A stretch of 10,560 bases of DNA from Chlorobiota bacterium (GCA_030592825.1 JAUVIG010000097.1:1-10560); one strand, 5' to 3'. Positions 1 through 6,825 are shown, counted from the stretch's first letter. Made by a program: numbers and translations. Notes: generated by a model not told the origin, from the letters alone.

Positions 1-19
1 AAATAAACCCAATTATTAA

Positions 20-52
20 AAAAAAACTTCTCTAAAAAAGAGAAGTTTTTTT
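20..52. terminator. Intrinsic, probably bidirectional terminator
   Basis: A 14-bp stem pairs 20-33 with 39-52 around an AAAAA loop; its core is CTTCTCT against AGAGAAG. The A-run on the left and T-run on the right are part of the stem, so either strand ends in U-rich RNA after a hairpin. A T-rich tail continues to about position 60. It most likely ends a gene left of the window and insulates the sigma-factor operon from read-through. Confidence 0.8.
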
Positions 53-207
53 ATTTTATTACTTTTGCAACAGTTTGAATAATAATAAAATGGTTCTTCT
101 GTTATTTTCATTAGAATTAATATTCAATTCTTTAAGAATTTTATCATTACAGCATTTGTTAATGTTCCGGTAAATTTATGGTAGTACTAAAAAATAATAA
201 TAATTAT

Positions 208-240
208 TGCAACCTTATTTTTTGTGTTGCATCTAAATAG
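208..240 (+). promoter_or_regulatory. Putative ECF-type promoter of the sigma-factor operon
   Basis: GCAACCTT (209-216) and GCATCTAAAT (229-238) resemble the -35 (AAC-containing) and -10 (cGTC/TCTAAA-like) elements often found before autoregulated ECF sigma genes in Bacteroidota. The separation of about 15 nt suits an ECF holoenzyme. The predicted start of transcription falls near 243, giving a leader under 10 nt before the ATG at 251. TGCAAC (208-213) and GTTGCA (226-231) form a perfect inverted repeat overlapping both elements. No TTTG-N20-TAnnTTTG promoter was found before this gene. The assignment rests on pattern recall and is not proven. Confidence 0.45.
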
Positions 241-250
241 TAACTGATTA

Positions 251-853
251 ATGCCTGTAACTAAGGAAATTATAAGTCAGTGTAAAAAGGATAACGAAAA
301 AGCTCGGGAAATCATTTTTAATAAATATTCTCCTGTTCTTTTAAGTATTTGTATAAGATATTTAAAAGACAGAGTAAAGGCTGAAGATGTTATGCAGGAT
401 GCATTTATTATAATTTTTACAAAAATTAATCAGTATAACGGGAAAGGTTCCTTTGAAGGTTGGATTAAACGTATCACAGTTAATACTGCTTTAATGCAAT
501 TAAGAAAGGATAAGAAAGAGATTGTTTCGGATAGTATAGAATATTTTCAAGAAACAACCGAAAAAAGTGAAAATGAAAGAAATTTAAACTTAAAAGATAA
601 AAGATCAGTAATTGAAAATGCAAAATTCTCTCAAACAGAGATATTTGATATTGTGTCAGAATTACCGGCAGGTTTCAGAACAGTTTTTAATCTGTATGTT
701 ATTGAAGGTTATAAACACAGAGAAATTTCTAAAGAACTGAAAATAAGTATCGGAACATCAAAATCTCAATTATTGAGAGCAAGAAAAAAACTGGAGAATA
801 TATTATATATTAAAGCACTTTATAAATTAAAAAATAAGCTAATTAATTATTAA
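251..853 (+). CDS. RNA polymerase sigma factor, ECF subfamily (sigma-70 regions 2 and 4)
   Basis: This 200-residue protein directs RNA polymerase to a dedicated promoter set. Region 2 spans about residues 20-87. It contains the core-binding stretch RVKAEDVMQDAFIIIF and the -10-recognition stretch FEGWIKRITVNTALMQLRK. A variable linker (about 88-130) follows, then region 4 (about 131-185), where LPAGFRTVFNLYVIEGYKH leads into a helix-turn-helix (HREISKELKISIGTSKSQL) that reads the -35 element. There is no region 1.1 or 3 and no C-terminal extension domain, and the length is typical of short ECF sigmas. The ATG at 251 lies just behind a possible ECF promoter, which suggests autoregulation. The stop is separated by one base from the next ATG (taaaATG), so the pair is probably translationally coupled, as is usual for a sigma factor and its antagonist. 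The family call is very secure; the regulon is unknown. Confidence 0.96.
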   Translation: MPVTKEIISQCKKDNEKAREIIFNKYSPVLLSICIRYLKDRVKAEDVMQDAFIIIFTKINQYNGKGSFEGWIKRITVNTALMQLRKDKKEIVSDSIEYFQETTEKSENERNLNLKDKRSVIENAKFSQTEIFDIVSELPAGFRTVFNLYVIEGYKHREISKELKISIGTSKSQLLRARKKLENILYIKALYKLKNKLINY

Positions 854-854
854 A

Positions 855-1355
855 ATGAAAGAAGAATTATCATATATTGATAATATAACAGGAGATAAAC
901 TGAAAGGGCATACAATTATACCTGATACAAGTTGGGAACTTATGAATTCTAAACTTACTAATGTTGTTGCAGGTGGCTCAATTGATGGTTTTGTCTCAAA
1001 TATCGGCGACTTTTTTACAACAAAATCAATTGTTGTATCAGTTGTTGTATTATCAATTATAACAGCCGGTATTATATTTTTAAATAATGATTCAGGAGAT
1101 TATATTTTACTTAAAGGATCATCTGTAAATATTGATGAGTCTGATAATGAAACTGTTTTTTATACAGATGATAATGTAAATAAAGATGTTGCTGATGATA
1201 GTCTGATTAATATAAATGATGCAGGAAAAACAGAAAATAATTCAGAAGATGTAATTATTAAGATTGAAGTTCCTGTTCATAAAAATGTAGTAATAAAAAA
1301 AGAAATTGTTATTAGAGATACTATAATTGAAGCAGATAACGTTAAAATAAAATAA
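855..1355 (+). CDS. Single-pass membrane protein, probable anti-sigma factor or sigma regulator
   Basis: This 166-residue protein has a cytoplasmic N-terminus (about 1-57), one hydrophobic segment (about 58-76, SIVVSVVVLSIITAGIIFL) and an acidic, Asn/Asp-rich extracytoplasmic tail. That is the layout expected of an anti-sigma factor: the N-terminal part would hold the sigma factor at the inner membrane and the tail would sense an envelope signal. I see no zinc-binding ZAS motif (HxxxCxxC) and no FecR domain. The segment PDTSWELMNSKL (24-34 region) resembles the short P-x-x-W-x-x-(I/M)-x-x-x-L element that I recall from Bacteroidota proteins encoded directly after ECF sigma genes. The tail ends in repeated hydrophobic/charged strands, including an IRDT motif also found in the next protein. 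It starts one base after the sigma stop. The function is inferred from position and topology rather than from a recognised domain. Confidence 0.75.
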   Translation: MKEELSYIDNITGDKLKGHTIIPDTSWELMNSKLTNVVAGGSIDGFVSNIGDFFTTKSIVVSVVVLSIITAGIIFLNNDSGDYILLKGSSVNIDESDNETVFYTDDNVNKDVADDSLININDAGKTENNSEDVIIKIEVPVHKNVVIKKEIVIRDTIIEADNVKIK

Positions 1356-1370
1356 TCATAAATTTTTTAT

Positions 1371-2525
1371 ATGTTATCTCTCAAGCGGAGAGAAAGTTTT
1401 GTAATAAAATATCGGCATGATATTAAGTACTTGCCGATTTTTTTGTTTGTTTTAATCTCATTATTACATATCAGCAGTACAAATCCGGAGATTCCCGAAG
1501 CTGATAATCTGTTATATCCTCCTAAAATAAATGATACAATATATGTATATGACACAATTGTATATTATGATACAACTTATGTGTATGATACCGTATATCG
1601 TTCGGAAATAATTAGAGATACTGTGGAAATTATTACTATGTATCCTGTATATAGTAATATCAAATATAAAGATTCCGTAAAATATTCATTTTTCAATAGA
1701 GGACAACAATTTTTTCCGTTAAACAGATATTTATTTTCTGCCGACATTTTTTTTTCACCTCTGTATTCATTACATAATTTCAGTTCCGATCCGATTTATT
1801 ACGATGCTTTGCAACTAAATAAAACTTCAGTTAAGCCGTCATTAAGTAACACCTTTGGTCTCGGGATTAATTTTCACAGAAAGAGTTCCGTTTTTTCATC
1901 GGGTATTTTATATACAACTGTAAGAGAGAATTTTAATTTTTTAGCAACAGATTATTTTATTGATACTGTTTTGGCATATAGATATTTTACAGAAACGGTT
2001 ATGCAGATTGATTCAGTTCCATTAATAAATATTGATACTTTATTGGCAACCGGAGATACAGTTTATTATTATTTTAAAGATACAAATTATATTACAACAC
2101 TTGATTCAAACTTATTTTCAAAATTAGATACAGTTGAAAATAAATACAATGATAAATCTGATAATTCTTATACATTTATTGAGATACCGTTGATATACAG
2201 TTTTACATTTTATCGACCTAATTTTACAATTTCACCGGAAATAGGAATTATTACAAGTTTTTTTGTAAATTCAAAAGGAAAAATTGTATCTTTGGCTAAT
2301 CTTAATCAAAGTAACAAATTAGAAAATGAATCTAAATTTGCTTTTGTAAATATATCTTTGTACACAGGATTTAAGATGACGTATTTTATTAATGAGAAGT
2401 TTAATCTTTTTACTACGGCATTTTACAGAAAGAGCATTAATTCAATTTTTATTGATTATCCGATAATATCAAAATTTGATAACTTCGGTTTTAATTTTGG
2501 TTTAAGATATAAGATTTTACTTTAA
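1371..2525 (+). CDS. Outer-membrane beta-barrel protein (PorT-like), with DT-x-Y-x-Y repeat tract
   Basis: This 384-residue protein has a basic N-terminus and a hydrophobic segment (about 21-35, LPIFLFVLISLLHIS) that may be a signal peptide or an inner-membrane anchor. No clean signal-peptidase site is visible. Residues 55-78 form four hexapeptides beginning DT. From about residue 100 to the end, amphipathic strands alternate with polar loops, and the protein closes with FGFNFGLRYKILL, a typical Bacteroidota barrel end. A large loop rich in DT and Tyr lies near 215-260. The gene is 15 bp behind the regulator gene and in the same reading frame, separated by TAA at 1353 and again at 1359. Downstream of ECF sigma genes in this phylum, a cytoplasmic/TM module and a barrel are often joined in one protein; here they appear split. 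The role is probably envelope sensing or porin-like, and the ligand is unknown. Confidence 0.8.
   Translation: MLSLKRRESFVIKYRHDIKYLPIFLFVLISLLHISSTNPEIPEADNLLYPPKINDTIYVYDTIVYYDTTYVYDTVYRSEIIRDTVEIITMYPVYSNIKYKDSVKYSFFNRGQQFFPLNRYLFSADIFFSPLYSLHNFSSDPIYYDALQLNKTSVKPSLSNTFGLGINFHRKSSVFSSGILYTTVRENFNFLATDYFIDTVLAYRYFTETVMQIDSVPLINIDTLLATGDTVYYYFKDTNYITTLDSNLFSKLDTVENKYNDKSDNSYTFIEIPLIYSFTFYRPNFTISPEIGIITSFFVNSKGKIVSLANLNQSNKLENESKFAFVNISLYTGFKMTYFINEKFNLFTTAFYRKSINSIFIDYPIISKFDNFGFNFGLRYKILL
1533..1604 (+). repeat. Four tandem 18-bp units coding D-T-x-Y/V-x-Y hexapeptides
   Basis: Within the barrel gene, residues 55-78 read DTIYVY, DTIVYY, DTTYVY, DTVYRS, an exact six-residue period. At DNA level each 18-bp unit begins GATAC or GACAC. 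The alternating Tyr/Val pattern would suit an extended strand in the periplasmic linker between membrane segment and barrel. It is a coding repeat that may vary in copy number between strains. Confidence 0.8.
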
Positions 2526-2535
2526 AAAATCTATT

Positions 2536-3615
2536 ATGAAGCATTCAGTTTTTATAATCTTATTAATTCTGATTTCTCAATTTAAAGCAAATTCCTCTTT
2601 TCAAATTGATCAAAAACAACAAAATTTATTAAATAATTCATCTGTTAATAAAGTTATTTCATTTGAAAATATTAATAAGTGTACTAATACCGGCATTATT
2701 GAATTACTCCCTGTAATAAGAGATAATAAAACTAAAGAACTTCAATCATTTTCAGGAGAAGTATATATGGGCGATAATTTGTTGCCTGAAGGTCGTATTT
2801 TTATAATTGAAAATATTAAAGAAAGCTATATTACTCATGGTTCTTATGCAATTCAGAACGGAACTTTTGAATTTAGTGAATTGAAATCAGGGAGTTATAT
2901 TTTATATGCAATTCCGAATATTAACTATGACTTTTTTTATTATCCGAAATATTTTCCTACATATTCCGGAAATTCATATAAATGGGAGAACTCTGTTGAA
3001 AAAGATCTGATAAATAATTTATTTAATTTTACAATACATTTACAATCATATTCAGACCCTTTCTACGGTCATGAGAAAGTTTCAGGCAAAATATCATATC
3101 AAGAAGATTACAGAGGCGGTAAAGATATCCCTGTTCCTGTTTTTCTTTTGAACCAATTAAAGGAACCAATGGATTTTAGAATTGCAGATCCTGAAACGGG
3201 AGAATTTGCGTTTAATTATTTACCTGCGGGTACTTATTATCTTCATCCTGAAATTATCGGTATAAAATCTGAAGATTATAAAGTTAAGGTCGAACAAGAA
3301 AACAGTTCATCTCATGATGTAAATTTTTATATAAATAATGAAAATATTACAACTGAAAGTATTAAAGATGATGAAATTGAAAATGTAATAAGCGGTAAAT
3401 ATTTAAAACTGTTTTTAGATGAAGATATTAATTTTCCTGTTATATGTGAATTAATAAATATGTCAGGAAGTTCAGTAAATAAAAATATTTACTACTCCAA
3501 TGAAGTTAATATTAATACAACAAGCATATCCGGCGGTATATATATATTAAGAGTAAGGACATATGATAATTCAATAGTAAAAACCAAAAAAGTTTATATT
3601 AATAATTATAATTAA
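2536..3615 (+). CDS. T9SS-secreted surface protein with two carboxypeptidase-regulatory-like domains and type A sorting domain
   Basis: This 359-residue protein has a Sec signal peptide (about 1-20, MKHSVFIILLILISQFKANS). Two Ig-like beta-sandwich domains of the carboxypeptidase-regulatory-like/SdrD-B type follow. The first starts at about 72 (FSGEVYMGDNLLPEGRIFI ... GTFEFSELKSGSYILYAIPN) and the second spans about 182-266 (VSGKISY ... TGEFAFNYLPAGTYYLHPEI). The C-terminal 75 or so residues (about 283-359) match a T9SS type A sorting domain: LINMSGSSV, then ISGGIYILRVRTYDNSIVKT and a final KKVYI strand. In known systems this domain routes the protein across the outer membrane and is then removed or attached to A-LPS. 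There is no enzyme domain, so it is more likely a structural or adhesive surface protein. It starts 10 bp after the barrel gene and is probably co-transcribed with the sigma operon. Confidence 0.88.
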   Translation: MKHSVFIILLILISQFKANSSFQIDQKQQNLLNNSSVNKVISFENINKCTNTGIIELLPVIRDNKTKELQSFSGEVYMGDNLLPEGRIFIIENIKESYITHGSYAIQNGTFEFSELKSGSYILYAIPNINYDFFYYPKYFPTYSGNSYKWENSVEKDLINNLFNFTIHLQSYSDPFYGHEKVSGKISYQEDYRGGKDIPVPVFLLNQLKEPMDFRIADPETGEFAFNYLPAGTYYLHPEIIGIKSEDYKVKVEQENSSSHDVNFYINNENITTESIKDDEIENVISGKYLKLFLDEDINFPVICELINMSGSSVNKNIYYSNEVNINTTSISGGIYILRVRTYDNSIVKTKKVYINNYN

Positions 3616-3675
3616 ATTTTATATAGAAACTGCTTAAATTTTATTCCTTAAATAATTTATTTAAAAAAATAACCG

Positions 3676-4848
3676 ATGAAAAAGATATTATTATTTGTAT
3701 TGTTGATTGCTTGGACAGGAACAATACAAATCTTTTCGCAGACTTATGTCGATATCAGCAATACAAGTACTTGTAAGCAAGCCCTTGATATATCAAGGTT
3801 TAGTATTTTCGGACCTACTACTGCTCCGGAAGAAGACGAAAATATAAATATTAGTAGTTTTAATTTGGCAATACATCCTACATGGTACAAATTTACAATT
3901 AATAAAACCGGGATTTTTATGTTTGACATAATACCTCAAAATCAGAAAGATAATTATGATTTTATGTTGTTTAAATCTGAAGATGAATTTTGCAAGAAAT
4001 ATGATTCCGGTAAGTTGACTCCGATCAGATCAAATTTCAATCCTCCGGGGAATTCAAAAGGAATAACCGGTCTGTCATATAACGGTAAAGAAAATGATTT
4101 TGATAAAAGTTTAAGGGTAAATAATGGCGATAAATTTTATTTAGCACTTAACAATGTTTACAAAAACGGAAAAGGCCATACAATCCATTTTAAAGAATTA
4201 AAAACAATTATATTAACAGGTACAGTTACAAATAAGAAAAACGGAAAACTTATAAAAGCGGATATTATTTGGCAACACTTAAAAGATAATATAGTGTTTA
4301 TTTCTTCTCAAACTGAACAAAAAGGTTCTTATGAGATTGAAGTATTGTTAAATAATCAGTCTAATACTTTTCCGAAATATGAACTTTGTGTTTATTCTGA
4401 TAAATATTTTCCGGAGATTATTGTTTATTCAACTGCTGAAGCAAATAATCTGGCAGAGAAAGAAGTTAACTTCGAGTTATATAAGGTAAAAAAAGGTTTG
4501 AATAATGAAAGTTTGGGTGTTATTTACTTTCGACCAAATAAATCAGTTATAGTTTCCAAATCAGAAAAAGTTAAGATGAAACTATTAAAGTTTATGCAAT
4601 TAAATAAAAATGCTGAGATTATTCTTGAAGGACATACAAATGGCTTATTCCCAAGTACTGATGTAGATTTTGAACTGTCTGCGAAAAGAGCTGAAGTTAT
4701 AAAGGAATTCTTGGTTGAAAACGGAATTTCACCTGCCAGAATCGGAACTGAAGGCATGGGAAGTAAGAAAGAGGTTTATCCTATACCTGAAACAGAAGAA
4801 GAAGAAGGATTTAACAGACGAGTGGAAGTTAATATCGTGATTTTTTAA
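3676..4848 (+). CDS. OmpA-family peptidoglycan-associated outer-membrane protein, multidomain
   Basis: This 390-residue exported protein has a signal peptide ending near FSQ (residues 20-22). Residues about 23-175 form a beta-sandwich like the pre-peptidase/PPC-type domains of Bacteroidota envelope proteins (HPTWYKFTINKTGIFMFDI, then DNYDFMLFK). Residues about 178-268 look like a carboxypeptidase-regulatory-like domain (LTGTVTNKKNGKLIKADI). The C-terminal part (about 280-390) is an OmpA/MotB domain: GVIYFRPNKSVI, EGHTNG (318-323), ELSAKRAEVIKEFLVENGI, RIGTEGMGSKK and NRRVEV. OmpA domains bind the diaminopimelate of peptidoglycan through an Asp in the HTD motif and an Arg in the LSxxRA motif. 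The Arg is present (R338) but the Asp is Asn here (N322). A likely role is anchoring an outer-membrane or surface assembly to the cell wall. It lies 60 bp after the T9SS cargo gene with no clear promoter between. Confidence 0.9.
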   Translation: MKKILLFVLLIAWTGTIQIFSQTYVDISNTSTCKQALDISRFSIFGPTTAPEEDENINISSFNLAIHPTWYKFTINKTGIFMFDIIPQNQKDNYDFMLFKSEDEFCKKYDSGKLTPIRSNFNPPGNSKGITGLSYNGKENDFDKSLRVNNGDKFYLALNNVYKNGKGHTIHFKELKTIILTGTVTNKKNGKLIKADIIWQHLKDNIVFISSQTEQKGSYEIEVLLNNQSNTFPKYELCVYSDKYFPEIIVYSTAEANNLAEKEVNFELYKVKKGLNNESLGVIYFRPNKSVIVSKSEKVKMKLLKFMQLNKNAEIILEGHTNGLFPSTDVDFELSAKRAEVIKEFLVENGISPARIGTEGMGSKKEVYPIPETEEEEGFNRRVEVNIVIF

Positions 4849-4858
4849 AATTATACGG

Positions 4859-5641
4859 ATGAAAAAAAACTTGTTGTTTTTATTATTTGCAGTAATATTT
4901 TTTTCAGGAAAATCACAAGTCGATTCTATGCCGATTATGAACACGGCATTTGAACCCGGAGAATATTTAAGATATAAAGTGAAATACGGGTTAATAAACG
5001 GCGGATATGCTGAAATGAGAATTGATGCAGAACAAGTTGGATATGATTGGTATTATCATGTTAAAGCAATAGCAAGAACATCAGGTGCTGTTCGGGTATT
5101 TGCACGTATAAGCGATCGATATGAAAGTTATATTGAGCTGGCAAGCGGACTTCCTTTACAATCAATACGTGATATTAATGAAAACAATTACAGAAGATAT
5201 AATGAGGTTATTTTTGTTAGAGATGAAAATAAGGTAATAAGTTTAAAATCAGGAGAACACAAAGTTCCTGACGGAATACTGGACATTTTATCTGCTTTCT
5301 ATTATGCCAGACGAATTATTTTTGATAAAAAGATAAAGAAAAATCAAACAATAAACCTTACTACTTATTTCGATGATGAAATTTATACTGTTAAAATTAA
5401 ATACAAAAAAACAGAAAAAGTAAGAACAAAATTCGGAAAAATTATGTGTATGAAATTTGTTCCTGTTCTTGACAGTAAAAGTTCTTTTAAAAAAGAAGAA
5501 GACCTGCAAGTTTGGTTTTCAGACGACGGAAACTTTATACCCTTAAAAATAAGGCTTAAAATGGGTATAAGTACTGTAAAGTGCGATTTATCGAATTATA
5601 AAAATCTTAAAAATCCTTTGGGAAAGCCATTCGTTCGTTAA
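4859..5641 (+). CDS. DUF3108 domain-containing exported protein
   Basis: This 260-residue protein has a signal peptide (about 1-20, MKKNLLFLLFAVIFFSGKSQ). The body matches DUF3108: it opens FEPGEYLRYKVKYGLINGGY and continues with Y-x-V-x-A-like strands (WYYHVKAIARTSG), DRYESYIEL, a hinge DILSAFYYAR, the KTEKVRTKFGKIMCMKFVPV segment and a C-terminal VWFSDDGNFIPLKIRLKM. Family members are periplasmic, mostly-beta proteins of unsettled function, often next to envelope genes. It follows the OmpA gene by 10 bp and is probably the last gene of the run. Its TAA stop overlaps the stop of the opposing lipoprotein gene by four bases. The family call is good, but no biochemical role can be stated. Confidence 0.88.
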   Translation: MKKNLLFLLFAVIFFSGKSQVDSMPIMNTAFEPGEYLRYKVKYGLINGGYAEMRIDAEQVGYDWYYHVKAIARTSGAVRVFARISDRYESYIELASGLPLQSIRDINENNYRRYNEVIFVRDENKVISLKSGEHKVPDGILDILSAFYYARRIIFDKKIKKNQTINLTTYFDDEIYTVKIKYKKTEKVRTKFGKIMCMKFVPVLDSKSSFKKEEDLQVWFSDDGNFIPLKIRLKMGISTVKCDLSNYKNLKNPLGKPFVR

Positions 5642-6045
5642 ATTTTTTTCAGGTCTATTAATACTTTATCTGTACCGTTAAAACTTTTAAGAACCATTTT
5701 TTCTTTCGTTTTACTGATAATTACAAAATATCTTTCTTTTTTGGAACCTAATATTTTTGAACCGTCTTCAGAAACAGACCATGAATCTTTAAAACTTTCA
5801 TCTAATAAATTAAGTTCATATGTTTTATCAACATAAAATTCAATATATGATCCTTTTAACATTTTTTTAAATAACAGATCTTTAAACATTTCATTATAAG
5901 TATCATTTGAAACTTCATCAGTCACAGTTTTAATCAATGTAATTTCCCACTTGCCGATAATACTTTTTTCAATTTTTTTTGTTATTGAACATGAAGTAAT
6001 TAAAAATATAATTGTTAATATTGAAAACAGTTTTATACCTTTCAT
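5638..6045 (-). CDS. Small lipoprotein with lipocalin-like body
   Basis: The mature protein would begin at the Cys of the lipobox LITSC; the signal peptide reads MKGIKLFSILTIIFLITSC, so it is a Sec/Lsp lipoprotein. The body of about 115 residues begins IIGKWEITLIK and continues with FYVDKTYELNLLDESFKDSWSV and ERYFVIISKTKEKMVLKSF. This W-x-L / sensitive-strand pattern recalls Bacteroidota lipocalin-like or DUF4488-like small lipoproteins. I place the start at 6045 (135 residues); 6054 is also possible (138). The longer start at 6108 is unlikely, because it would add 18 or more residues before the signal peptide and because the -7 box at 6072-6079 would then lie inside the gene. It converges with the DUF3108 gene with a 4-bp stop overlap. 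Function unknown. Confidence 0.8.
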   Translation of the reverse strand: MKGIKLFSILTIIFLITSCSITKKIEKSIIGKWEITLIKTVTDEVSNDTYNEMFKDLLFKKMLKGSYIEFYVDKTYELNLLDESFKDSWSVSEDGSKILGSKKERYFVIISKTKEKMVLKSFNGTDKVLIDLKKI

Positions 6046-6071
6046 TTTTTGCATATTATATGTTTTGATTA

Positions 6072-6079
6072 CAAAGATA
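6072..6079 (-). promoter_or_regulatory. -7 promoter box for the lipoprotein gene
   Basis: On the minus strand this reads TATCTTTG, a perfect match to the Bacteroidota -7 element TAnnTTTG. No TTTG is present at the -33 distance, so the site is incomplete. Transcription would start near 6066, leaving about 12-21 nt before the candidate starts at 6054 and 6045 and excluding the one at 6108. Confidence 0.45.
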
Positions 6080-6089
6080 TAAAGATTTA

Positions 6090-6121
6090 TTTGCTTTTTT
6101 TGTTTCATAGTAGTAATTTTA
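6090..6121 (+). promoter_or_regulatory. Bacteroidota-type promoter for the coiled-coil protein gene
   Basis: TTTG (6090-6093), a 20-nt spacer, and TAATTTTA (6114-6121, one mismatch to TAnnTTTG) fit the -33/-7 promoter of this phylum. The expected transcript start near 6127 lies downstream of the longest possible ORF start (6049) and about 18 nt before the ATG at 6145, which supports 6145 as the real start. Confidence 0.5.
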
Positions 6122-6144
6122 ACCTGAATTATAAATTATATAAA

Positions 6145-6825
6145 ATGGCTTGGAAAGTATTTAAAGGAAATAAAGACAAAAACGAAGAAGGTCTTAACAG
6201 TGAATTTACAAGAAAGATAGATAATGCATTATTTGATGCTCAAAACGATAAAAAAGATGCAAGTAATGAAATTGGGAAAATCAGAACTTGGGCTGCAGAG
6301 GCAATAGTAGAAACCTATGCAGATATTTTTCCTAACGGACATTTAACTTATTACAGGGAAAAATATAAAGATGATGCTCTAAAGAAATATGAGCAAATCA
6401 AAAAAGACAATGCTGAAAAAATAGGTATTGATAAAGCCGAAAAATGTGATAAAATTGTTAAAGCATACATGACACAGATAAAACTTCGTGAATCTAAAGT
6501 TAAGCTGTACGATAAACTTGTAAAGAATTATGAACAAACAAAAGAAAAATTAAAAGAAGTTGAATTCAAACAAATAGAGGATAATAAAATAAATAAACAC
6601 GAAGAACGTTTAAAACAACTCGATGGAGCTGATGATGATTTTGTGGAAGCTGTAACTGATACTGCTCAAATGGAAGAGTTGGTGAATGAATTTGAATTAA
6701 AAGCAGAATATGCAAAACAACTGTCATTATTAAATAAAAAATATAAAGATGACAGTGTGGAAGATTATACAACTTCACTTGCTTTTAAAGAAGAAATTGA
6801 TAAAATGATTGAAGATATTGATTGA
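6145..6825 (+). CDS. Charged, probably coiled-coil cytoplasmic protein of unknown function
   Basis: This 226-residue protein starts MAWKVFKGNKDKNEEG and has no signal peptide or membrane segment. It is very rich in Lys, Glu and Asp. The stretch from about residue 70 to 200 looks like long amphipathic helices (KYEQIKKDNAEKIGIDKAEK, KLVKNYEQTKEKLKEVEFKQ, MEELVNEFELKAEYAKQL), consistent with a coiled coil. A small, more conserved-looking region, IRTWAAEAIVETYADIFPNG (about 50-70), precedes it. An upstream in-frame ATG at 6049 would add 32 hydrophobic, non-conserved-looking residues that overlap the promoter region and the opposing gene, so I reject it. Its stop codon TGA is also the first triplet of a heptamer repeat array. 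I do not recognise the family. A scaffold or filament-like role is conceivable but unsupported. Confidence 0.8.
   Translation: MAWKVFKGNKDKNEEGLNSEFTRKIDNALFDAQNDKKDASNEIGKIRTWAAEAIVETYADIFPNGHLTYYREKYKDDALKKYEQIKKDNAEKIGIDKAEKCDKIVKAYMTQIKLRESKVKLYDKLVKNYEQTKEKLKEVEFKQIEDNKINKHEERLKQLDGADDDFVEAVTDTAQMEELVNEFELKAEYAKQLSLLNKKYKDDSVEDYTTSLAFKEEIDKMIEDID

Noticed and set aside
126..140. Palindrome AATTCTTTAAGAATT before the sigma operon
   Set aside because: Seven-bp AT-rich arms with no T-run and no promoter overlap; such palindromes arise often by chance in AT-rich DNA.
3648..3664. Palindrome TTAAATAATTTATTTAA between the T9SS cargo and OmpA genes
   Set aside because: It is made only of A and T, so the stem is weak and expected by chance; not convincing as a terminator or operator.
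6049..6144. N-terminal 32-residue extension of the coiled-coil protein
   Set aside because: It would overlap the opposing lipoprotein start and the promoter region, and it reads like translated AT-rich intergenic DNA.
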